Shown: piece by piece, positions 57,548 to 64,000 of the stretch
How positions within the stretch are numbered: position 1 is the first letter of the stretch
Layout of the letters: each line of letters begins with the position of its first letter
NCBI GenBank assembly: GCA_964509295.1
Contig: CAZDWS010000001.1
Span: 1-64,000 of the forward strand
From: JBGSQR01 sp964509295
Lineage (GTDB): Bacteria; Desulfobacterota; Desulfuromonadia; Geobacterales; Pseudopelobacteraceae
Reading direction: 5' to 3'
Length of the DNA stretch: 64,000 nt
Notes under the pieces: generated by a model
Database searches by the model: none
What the model was told of the DNA's origin: nothing
Seen by the model: the letters and a program-made list of their open reading frames with translations, nothing else
Program-made: the position numbers and the translations under genes

Positions 57548-58465
57548 CTACAGATAATCTAGCAGCGACAACTGAGTTATTTTTGCTGTCGCTGACAATG
57601 AAGCATTAAATGCCGTCTGCTGTTGTGTCAATTCGACACCCAGCTTGGCGTAATCAACATTCTGAACATTACCAACTATTGTTAACAAGGTATTCCTGTT
57701 ATTAGTATTCATTTTTTCTGCGCCGTCCAATCTGACTATTCTTGTCACTATGTCATTCTGGGCATTCTGTATCTGCTTAGAACCCGCAAGTAGAGCCGTG
57801 GAGCCTGTTGCGATTCCGGCGGCATTGTTAGCGCCAACATCAGCGATCAATTGGTCTATTGTTTGCATAATATTGGTGTTGCCATAAGGTATTATCCCAG
57901 GTGCAGGCAAAAGAGCGCTACTACCTGTAAGCAATTGATTCCCCGGGATATTGGTCTGCTGGGTTGTCGCATTTCCTATCTCAACCTTAAGTGTGGTTTC
58001 ATCACCAAAATAGTATGGGGACGCACCGGTGAATGGTGGCGTAGTATTATCTGCACCACCGAAAATATAGTTATCATTAAATTGAGTATTACCCATATCA
58101 ATCATCTGCTGTTTAAGTGCCTGCAACTGATTTACTGCATTACTGCGTATATCCGGGTCCGAACTACCGTTTACAAGTGAACTGGCCAGATCCTTGGCGA
58201 GTTTGAGAGTATCTGCCATTCCCTGTAGCGCAGTACTGGTTACCTGCAGCAATATCTGCGTCTTATCAATATTGCTCTTAAACTGATCGCCGGTCTTGAT
58301 TTTGTCAGCGACGCCTAAAATCAGGTTTGTGGAAATCGGATCATCACTCGGCCTGTTTACATTCTGCCCCGACGAAATTAGCTCCTGAAGTTTGTCAAGT
58401 TTTGCGCGTCCCTGCTGGATATAAAACAGTGAGTTTTCAGACGATGTATTGGCAGTAACTCGCAT
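57548..58465 (-). CDS. flgL: Flagellar hook-filament junction protein FlgL
   Basis: The 305-residue flagellin-like protein starts MRVTANTSSENSLFYIQQGRAKLDKLQELISSGQNVNRPSDDP (part) and ends with the coiled C-terminus (YAKLGVELTQQQTAFNASLSATAKITQLSLLDYL, part). It forms the second junction ring (HAP3) between hook and filament. It lies 13 bases after flgK and is the last gene of the run before the terminator. Confidence 0.95.
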   Translation of the reverse strand: MRVTANTSSENSLFYIQQGRAKLDKLQELISSGQNVNRPSDDPISTNLILGVADKIKTGDQFKSNIDKTQILLQVTSTALQGMADTLKLAKDLASSLVNGSSDPDIRSNAVNQLQALKQQMIDMGNTQFNDNYIFGGADNTTPPFTGASPYYFGDETTLKVEIGNATTQQTNIPGNQLLTGSSALLPAPGIIPYGNTNIMQTIDQLIADVGANNAAGIATGSTALLAGSKQIQNAQNDIVTRIVRLDGAEKMNTNNRNTLLTIVGNVQNVDYAKLGVELTQQQTAFNASLSATAKITQLSLLDYL

Positions 58466-58478
58466 AATATTTATTCTC

Positions 58479-59873
58479 CTATCGTACCATGTTTAATGCT
58501 ATGTCCAGCATATCCGAAGCAGTACTGATCAATTTGGCGGAAGCCTGATATGAGCGCTGGTATTTTATCAGATTTGCCAACTCCTCATCCAGTGACACTC
58601 CTGAACTTGATTCTCTCAAGGCATTCAGCTGTTTTAAAAATGCGTCATCTTGTGAAACGGTATTTTTACTGGACTGGACGTCAAGACCTATTGTACTGAC
58701 CATACTGCTGTAATAACTGTTGAAGGTTGTAGTCCCGCCGGACATCGTATTGGTACCTTTAATTTGCGCCAACTTTAAGGCATTGCTGTTGTCCCCCTGC
58801 AACGTAGCGCTGCCCGAAGCCGCAATCTGCGCAGTACTTGTCAACAGAGGATTAATGGTTATTGCCGCAGCACTTGTAGCAGTACTGAATATAGCAATGC
58901 CGGCAGTGCCGTTCAGATCAAAACCTAGTTGGTGCTGAGTGTTGATCGTAGAAGCAATAGTTGTTGCCAACAGGTCAACCTTTGCTTGATAGCCCGGAAT
59001 TATCGTATCTCGCAAAGCCAGTGTAGCACCAAGTGAACCGGTAGTTGCAGAAGGAGTAACAACAGCCGACACACCGCCAACTGGCGTCAAATTGACGTCA
59101 TACTTAGCTGGTGGACCGGCATTGACAGTAAGTGAAAAGGAACCGTAATTGGATCCGGTTACCAGCGCAGCACCCGTATCCTTAAAAACTACATCCGTTG
59201 TACCATCGCTGTTTTCAGTAAAAGTAATTCCGGTCTGTTTTGAAAGATCGCGCACAAGTTGATCACGCTGATCCCTCATCTCATTGGCATTTCCGCTGGA
59301 CTGTTCAGTATACCTGATTTGCCCGTTCAGCTTGGCAATACTCTGTAAAGTGGCATTCATATCATTTACAAGAGGCACCAGCGACTGATCCTGTGTTGTT
59401 GCCGCATCCGTAAGTGCGCCGCTTACCGAGTGAAAATTATCCACCAGCAGCTGTGCACGGGTAATTACGGTTTGGCGCTCAGTAGAACCTACCGGGTTTA
59501 GGCTCAAATCCTGCCAGGAACCAAAAAAATCGGCAATTGCAGTCCCCAGTCCATCATTTGCAACTTCATTAAATGTTGGCTCTATCTGCTGTAGAACATT
59601 GGATTTTGTTGTATCAAAGCCCTGTGTGGTCTGGGCATTGACAATCTGCTTTTGAATCAGACCGTCATAATATCTCTCTACTGAACCGATTCTAACTCCG
59701 CTGCCCAACGGAAAACCGTTTGCGGTGGTTGGCGGTGCTGACTCCAATATGATTCGCTGCCTTGAGTAACCGGGCGTATTGACGTTGGCGATATTCTGGC
59801 TGGTTACTTCCGTGGCAACCCGATAAATGGTAAGTCCGGTTTTACCAATTTCTAAAGCGGTGCTAAGTCCCAT
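58479..59873 (-). CDS. flgK: Flagellar hook-associated protein FlgK
   Basis: The 464-residue HAP1 is shorter than the E. coli protein (about 547) but within the normal range. It has the N-terminal motif TGLTIYRVATEVTSQNIANVNTPGYSRQR (part) common to axial proteins, a variable middle, and the C-terminal SGVSLDEELANLIKYQRSYQASAKLISTASDMLD (part). It forms the first hook-filament junction ring. It starts one base after the end of flgN, so it is translationally close-coupled. Confidence 0.95.
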   Translation of the reverse strand: MGLSTALEIGKTGLTIYRVATEVTSQNIANVNTPGYSRQRIILESAPPTTANGFPLGSGVRIGSVERYYDGLIQKQIVNAQTTQGFDTTKSNVLQQIEPTFNEVANDGLGTAIADFFGSWQDLSLNPVGSTERQTVITRAQLLVDNFHSVSGALTDAATTQDQSLVPLVNDMNATLQSIAKLNGQIRYTEQSSGNANEMRDQRDQLVRDLSKQTGITFTENSDGTTDVVFKDTGAALVTGSNYGSFSLTVNAGPPAKYDVNLTPVGGVSAVVTPSATTGSLGATLALRDTIIPGYQAKVDLLATTIASTINTQHQLGFDLNGTAGIAIFSTATSAAAITINPLLTSTAQIAASGSATLQGDNSNALKLAQIKGTNTMSGGTTTFNSYYSSMVSTIGLDVQSSKNTVSQDDAFLKQLNALRESSSGVSLDEELANLIKYQRSYQASAKLISTASDMLDIALNMVR

Positions 59874-59874
59874 T

Positions 59875-60366
59875 TCAAGCCTCCCTGTTGATCAGGACGG
59901 CACCTGTCGGACGCTGTTGATATCCACCAGATGAACCGTAAAAATTTGACTGGTTAACCACTTTTGTTAATACTTCTATAGTTGAACCAACTGATTCGGC
60001 AAACTTTTCTGCTACTTCCTTATTTAGAACCAGCAGCTCTCGGTTTCTATCAGCAAGTTGCTTTAGTTCACCGTAAAGCCTTGGTATCTCCAGATTACCT
60101 TTCTTTTTCAGAATTACCGCCAAACCACCCAGCGTTGTCTCAGGATCAAGCCCTTCACGCTGAATAACATCAATCAGCGCTTTTTTTAGCGGCTCTGTGT
60201 GAGATTCAATTCTGGATGCTATATCTTCCTTCTCTTTATTCAGTTCAGCCATCGCCTCCAGATTAACATTGGATAGCTCCCTGGTTTCGCGCTCAAGGCA
60301 GATGGCAAGCTGTTTAAAATATTTGGACTGAATGACAAGTGCTTCAGCCAGTTTTTTTATTTCCAT
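59875..60366 (-). CDS. flgN: Flagellar chaperone FlgN
   Basis: The 163-residue helical protein (MEIKKLAEALVIQSKYFKQL start) is the export chaperone for FlgK and FlgL. The ATG at 60366 has GGAG six to seven bases upstream; a TTG four codons earlier is in frame but does not fit the ribosome site. A long coiled-coil core runs to about residue 140. It precedes flgK directly, as in most flagellar operons. Confidence 0.88.
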   Translation of the reverse strand: MEIKKLAEALVIQSKYFKQLAICLERETRELSNVNLEAMAELNKEKEDIASRIESHTEPLKKALIDVIQREGLDPETTLGGLAVILKKKGNLEIPRLYGELKQLADRNRELLVLNKEVAEKFAESVGSTIEVLTKVVNQSNFYGSSGGYQQRPTGAVLINREA

Positions 60367-60392
60367 GTTCTGCTCCAAGACCTAGTCTTAAC

Positions 60393-60764
60393 CTACTCTT
60401 TTCGATCGATAATTTTACTTAGTTTTTTACTTTCCTGCCTGATGATATCTTTCTCTATGTGCTTTGCCAGTCCAAAGCCACCCCGCTTAACAGCTGCAGC
60501 AACATATTGTTCATCCAGCATTGAACGGTAAACGTCTTCACCATGCCCACCACCGGTCACTTTATCTTTGGCAACTGTTTCACGCATGGTTTTCATCATC
60601 ATACCGATGAATAGACCTTCAAAGTCCTGAGAAACTTTTTTTGCCTGTTGTCGCTGTTTTTCGCTAAGCCCATTAACACTCGCACCCTGTTTCTGAAGCA
60701 AACGAGCTTTTTCCGCATTCAAATCCGGGATTACAGGCAGATTTTGTGAAATTTTATTGTCCAT
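60393..60764 (-). CDS. flgJ: FlgJ-type rod-binding protein (no muramidase domain)
   Basis: The 123-residue protein carries only the N-terminal rod-assembly domain of FlgJ (FEGLFIGMMMKTMRETV, GGGHGEDVYRSMLDEQYV, GGFGLAKHIEKDI). The C-terminal peptidoglycan hydrolase domain of enterobacterial FlgJ is absent, as in many delta-proteobacteria; a separate hydrolase must open the wall. It lies between flgI (46-base gap) and flgN (26-base gap from the chosen start). Confidence 0.9.
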   Translation of the reverse strand: MDNKISQNLPVIPDLNAEKARLLQKQGASVNGLSEKQRQQAKKVSQDFEGLFIGMMMKTMRETVAKDKVTGGGHGEDVYRSMLDEQYVAAAVKRGGFGLAKHIEKDIIRQESKKLSKIIDRKE

Positions 60765-60810
60765 GCGTATTTCTCTTATCGCCCTGATCAGGCTCTTCTT
60801 GAGCTTTCAA

Positions 60811-61908
60811 CTATATTATGGTCAGTTCTGCCTGTAAGGCACCCGCGGCCTTGATTGACTGCAATATTCCAATCAGGTCTCGCGGTGTAACGCCCAAAGT
60901 ATTCAGCGCCCTGACAACCTCGCCGATTGTGGCTCCTTCCGATAAAACCATCAGTCGGCGCTGCTCTTCTTCAACCTTCAGATCCGTTCTCGGCACAACA
61001 ACAGTAGTACCTGTCCTGCTTAGTGCTGATGGCTGCGACACCTGTGGTGTTTCTTTGATCACCAGCGACAAGTTACCGTGTGAAACAGCCACGGTTGAAA
61101 TACGCACCTGTTCACCCATAACAATCGTACCGGTACGCTCGTTCAGGACTACTTTAGCCAATATATCCGGTCTCACATCCAGGGTCTCCACTGTGGAAAT
61201 AAAATCAATCATTCTTGATGCGTATGCCTCAGGAATTTTTATTCCAACAGAACCCGGATCTGCGGCGCTGGCAATACCGGCACCAAATCTGTCATTTACA
61301 GCTGTTGCTATTCTGGATGCAGTTGTGAAATCAGATACACCTAAATTCAAACGCAATTGAGACTTGCCTAAGAGCGTGTTGGGCAATTCACGCTCGACCA
61401 ATGCACCACCAGGAATTCTACCGGCTGTGGGGTGATTTTTCTGGGCGCTGGCCGACTGCCCGCCGAATGCAAATGAATTTGTCAGCACTGATCCTTGTGC
61501 GACAGCGTAAACCTGATTATCAGCACCTCTAAGCGGCGACATGATCAGAGTCCCGCCGGCGATGCTTTTTGCATCTCCCATTGAGGAAACCAGCACATCA
61601 AGACGGTTACCCTGCTTGGCAAACGGTGGTAAAGTAGCAGTAACCATTACAGCAGCTACGTTTTTAAGTTTTATCAAATTGGCATTGACCGTTATCCCCA
61701 TTCTTTCCAGCATGGTAGCAACAGATTGCAGATGAACCCGGGCCTGGTCACTGTCACCGATGTTATTCAGACCAACCACTATTCCATAACCAACTAACTG
61801 GTTTTCACGTACGCCTTCAAAAGATGCCAGATCTTTAATACGGACGGCGTGGGCGACGCTTACGGTAAACATAGTTAATATAGTAATCAGTATGATTATT
61901 TTTCGCAT
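60811..61908 (-). CDS. flgI: Flagellar P-ring protein FlgI
   Basis: The 365-residue protein has a signal peptide (cleavage near AHA-V) and the conserved start RIKDLASFEGVRENQLVGYGIVVGLNNIGDSDQ (part), ending ...GVTPRDLIGILQSIKAAGALQAELTII. It forms the periplasmic P-ring around the rod. The gene follows flgH by 17 bases. Confidence 0.97.
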   Translation of the reverse strand: MRKIIILITILTMFTVSVAHAVRIKDLASFEGVRENQLVGYGIVVGLNNIGDSDQARVHLQSVATMLERMGITVNANLIKLKNVAAVMVTATLPPFAKQGNRLDVLVSSMGDAKSIAGGTLIMSPLRGADNQVYAVAQGSVLTNSFAFGGQSASAQKNHPTAGRIPGGALVERELPNTLLGKSQLRLNLGVSDFTTASRIATAVNDRFGAGIASAADPGSVGIKIPEAYASRMIDFISTVETLDVRPDILAKVVLNERTGTIVMGEQVRISTVAVSHGNLSLVIKETPQVSQPSALSRTGTTVVVPRTDLKVEEEQRRLMVLSEGATIGEVVRALNTLGVTPRDLIGILQSIKAAGALQAELTII

Positions 61909-61925
61909 GTTTATTACCTTTTAGG

Positions 61926-62603
61926 CTAGAAAGGCCAGAGCTTATCAACTATGTTCATCAACCAGCCGGGACTCTGGCGGTCCGAGATAATCCCTTTACC
62001 TGCATAATTAATTTTTGCATCCGCGATATAGATCGAGTTAACCGAATTAGTCTGGTCAATGTCTGTAGGTCTTACAGTCCCTTCAACAACGATGATCTGA
62101 TCCTCGTTATTGACCTTGACGTTCCGACGTCCCTCAATTTGCAAATTACCATTCGGCAGCACTTCAATTACTTTAGCCGAAATGGTGGCATTCAAAGTTT
62201 CCTGGCGTGACGTGGAGCCAGCACCTGCATATGTTGATGCTGCAGATGCATTGATCAGCTTGCTCAGATCGCCCAAACCAGACAAAGCACCTGTAGTCTG
62301 TATACCCATAAAGTTAGGTATACCGGCATTAATTGAAGAGTTGCGTGAAGTATCAGTTTTAGCAGCCTTTGAGGCGCTGGCGACTTCAGATATGACAATT
62401 GTTAATATATCGCCTTTATTACGAGCCTTGGCATTTTCGGTCAGGCTGACAGAACTCGCCTGCCAGATGGAGCCGGTAGAGTAATCCGGTTTTGGCCGCG
62501 TGAGTTGTTGGTCAAAGGGAGTTGTCTTGACTTCAGCCTTTTGAACAACACAGCCACCAAACAGCATACTCACGGCTATTAAAATACATATTTTATAATT
62601 CAT
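61926..62603 (-). CDS. flgH: Flagellar L-ring lipoprotein FlgH
   Basis: The protein has 225 residues from ATG 62603 (MNYKICILIAVSMLFGGC), which has GAGG upstream and gives a proper lipobox LFGGC; the longer in-frame start at 62654 would overlap flgA and lose the lipoprotein signal. Conserved segments are GSIWQASSVSLTENAKARNKGDILTIVISE (part), NLQIEGRRNVKVNNEDQIIVVEGTVRP (part) and VNSIYIADAKINYAGKG. It forms the outer-membrane L-ring. Confidence 0.96.
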   Translation of the reverse strand: MNYKICILIAVSMLFGGCVVQKAEVKTTPFDQQLTRPKPDYSTGSIWQASSVSLTENAKARNKGDILTIVISEVASASKAAKTDTSRNSSINAGIPNFMGIQTTGALSGLGDLSKLINASAASTYAGAGSTSRQETLNATISAKVIEVLPNGNLQIEGRRNVKVNNEDQIIVVEGTVRPTDIDQTNSVNSIYIADAKINYAGKGIISDRQSPGWLMNIVDKLWPF

Positions 62604-62628
62604 GTATTGAAACCTCTTCCATATATCC

Positions 62629-63336
62629 TTAATACACAATCTGAACGGTTTCACTGTTAACTATCCGTGCCGGCATTTCTTTCAAAGAACTTATGTTCTG
62701 GACAATTATCGTGTCACCATAAGAGCCTGCACTCTTAGCCTTTCCTGTTACAGTTACTCGCATACGCTCGTTTTCTGCCACAATCGTAACCATTTGTCCG
62801 CTTTTAATTATGGGGTTCTTTTCCAACTGTTCACTTTTAATTGGTACATTTGCCTTTAGCGACGAGCGGGCTTTTTTGCCAATGGCGTCATTTACAGTGG
62901 CCAGATAGCGCCCCTGTACGGAACCGACATCATTTTTCCGAATGACCAGATCTGACGCAGAAATAATGCTGCCAAAATCAATCTGTCGAACAGTAAAAAC
63001 CATATCTGCCAGCACTTCCACATCTACACGCACATTTATATTTCCGATGACCCGGTCACCTTTTCTTGCCAGAACGGCTATATTTGCATTTCCCCACCCA
63101 CCCCACTGCTGCGGGGCAACCACCTCATATTCCAGATCTCCTTCTGGCAATACCGGACTTCCGCCAATTGTAAAACGTTTTAACCTGACTTCATTACTGA
63201 AATTGGCCTGTTTTTGCTGAACATAGGTAATTACGGCATTGCGAATCTCTGAGTCACGCAGAGTCGAAAGCTGAGAGGCATTTGATAATGCCGGTAACAA
63301 CAGAAATGCAATTATAACTAGAATAATTTTATTCAT
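62629..63336 (-). CDS. flgA: Flagellar P-ring chaperone FlgA
   Basis: The protein has 235 residues from an ATG at 63336 with a signal peptide (MNKIILVIIAFLLLPALSNA); the in-frame start at 63378 lies closer to flgG but prefixes the signal. The C-terminal SAF domain (about 110-230) has ASDLVIRKNDVG, IGKKARSSLKANVPIKSEQLEKNPIIKSGQMVTIVAENERMRVTV (part) and GSYGDTIIVQNISS. It guides FlgI assembly in the periplasm. No strong ribosome site is visible; translation may be coupled to flgG. Confidence 0.93.
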   Translation of the reverse strand: MNKIILVIIAFLLLPALSNASQLSTLRDSEIRNAVITYVQQKQANFSNEVRLKRFTIGGSPVLPEGDLEYEVVAPQQWGGWGNANIAVLARKGDRVIGNINVRVDVEVLADMVFTVRQIDFGSIISASDLVIRKNDVGSVQGRYLATVNDAIGKKARSSLKANVPIKSEQLEKNPIIKSGQMVTIVAENERMRVTVTGKAKSAGSYGDTIIVQNISSLKEMPARIVNSETVQIVY

Positions 63337-63399
63337 TTTATGCTTTCTTATCCTGCTTATTAATAAAGCAAAGCGCAATAAACTTAAAACATCAGAAAA

Positions 63400-64000
63400 C
63401 TATCTGCGCAGGTTATTTGCTGTCTGCAGCATTTCGTCAGCAGCCTGAACCGCCTTTGAATTGACTTCATATGCCCTCTGACCAACAATCATCTGAACCA
63501 TTTCTTCTGCCACACTAACGTTACTCATCTCAATCAGACCCTGGGCAATTGTGCCGATACCATTTTGCCCTGGTGTACCTGTAGTAGCCGTACCCGATGC
63601 GTCAGTTGTCAGGTAGAGGTTCTTACCCTGACTGGACAAACCTGCCGGGTTCGGAAACAGAGCCAGCTGAAGAGTTCCCAGGCTGGTAGTGGCAGACTGA
63701 CCGGCCTGTGTTACAGAGACAGTGCCGTCGTTGCCGATGTTTATCTTGGTTGCATTTGCAGGAATTACTATTTCCGGCTGGAGCGGGTTCCCGTCAGACG
63801 TAACAACCCTTCCGGTGCTATCCCTTTTGAATGATCCGGCTCTTGTATAACCGATTGTTCCATCAGGCTGAAGAACCTGAAAAAAACCGTCACCCTCAAT
63901 CGCAATGTCCAGTTCGTTTCCGGTCTGGGTCAAATCTCCGGCTGAAAACATTTTTGTCACGGCTGCCAGTCGTGTTCCAAGACCGATCTGGATTCCGGAA
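63400..64000 (-). CDS. flgG: Flagellar distal rod protein FlgG, partial (right edge)
   Basis: The frame is open to the edge, giving the last 200 residues of about 260. Visible segments are SGIQIGLGTRLAAVTKMFSAG, TGNELDIAIEGDGFFQVLQPDGTIGYTRAGSF (part), TSDGNPLQPEI and the C-terminal NVSVAEEMVQMIVGQRAYEVNSKAVQAADEMLQTANNL (part), all typical of FlgG. It forms the distal rod of the basal body. The true start lies beyond 64000. Confidence 0.96.
   Translation of the reverse strand, partial: SGIQIGLGTRLAAVTKMFSAGDLTQTGNELDIAIEGDGFFQVLQPDGTIGYTRAGSFKRDSTGRVVTSDGNPLQPEIVIPANATKINIGNDGTVSVTQAGQSATTSLGTLQLALFPNPAGLSSQGKNLYLTTDASGTATTGTPGQNGIGTIAQGLIEMSNVSVAEEMVQMIVGQRAYEVNSKAVQAADEMLQTANNLRR

Noticed and set aside
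1..64000. tRNA, rRNA, transposase, integrase, prophage or CRISPR features
   Set aside because: None were recognised by eye on either strand; a covariance search for small RNAs was not possible.

Overview
The window reads as a chromosome segment of a Gram-negative, flagellated, anaerobic or respiratory bacterium, most like the Geobacter/Pelobacter group (Desulfuromonadia). The evidence is the gene mix: a ferredoxin-fused electron-transfer flavoprotein next to a membrane CCG-domain quinone oxidoreductase, many sensor kinases with ABC-type substrate-binding domains, sigma-54 promoters, type III glutamine synthetase, and LPS heptose and P/L-ring flagellar genes. The species assignment is inference from gene content only. 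No rRNA, tRNA, CRISPR array, transposase or prophage was seen.

Layout. 1-5.1 kb: the edge of a BrnT-like toxin gene, a triple-YbjQ membrane protein, and a four-gene minus-strand operon of a membrane protein, an unknown protein, a DUF2059 protein and an SDR. 5.4-12.3 kb: a periplasmic asparaginase with a sigma-54 promoter, recD with a DedA-like gene, a WYL regulator, a HAD phosphatase, a barnase/barstar pair, dtd, and several palindromic intergenic repeats. 12.3-34 kb: a large minus-strand signalling and adhesion locus holding three histidine kinases, an NtrC-type activator, a two-partner-secretion adhesin and its outer-membrane transporter, a chemoreceptor, a receiver protein and a receiver-PAS-GGDEF-EAL protein. 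34-41 kb: radC, a Pit phosphate transporter with its PhoU-like partner, a DUF2062 protein, an endonuclease Q-like protein and two parvulin lipoproteins. 41-46.3 kb: a degenerate double receiver, a heptose/LPS operon and mreB. 46.4-50.6 kb: etfB-etfA-membrane oxidoreductase. 51-57.5 kb: uvrD/pcrA, glnN and a MATE transporter. 57.5-64 kb: flgG-A-H-I-J-N-K-L, read leftward, with flgG cut by the right edge.

How the parts work together. The main discovery candidate is in the 12-34 kb locus. Two transcription units, tpsA-tpsB and chemoreceptor-receiver-(GGDEF-EAL), start with near-identical sigma-54 promoters (TTGGCAC-N7-GCT on the minus strand). Each promoter carries a palindrome with arms GACAAAAGTTGC / GCAACTTTTGTC or a close variant, centred about 149 bp upstream of the -24 element. 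The gene immediately upstream of tpsA encodes an NtrC-family activator with an intact GAFTGA loop, preceded by two histidine kinases. This looks like a self-contained sigma-54 regulon that co-expresses an exported adhesin, a chemoreceptor and a c-di-GMP phosphodiesterase.

Two further sigma-54 promoters precede asparaginase and glutamine synthetase, which suggests a separate nitrogen circuit. Several start codons were moved inward to match Shine-Dalgarno sites, and each such choice is stated in its entry.
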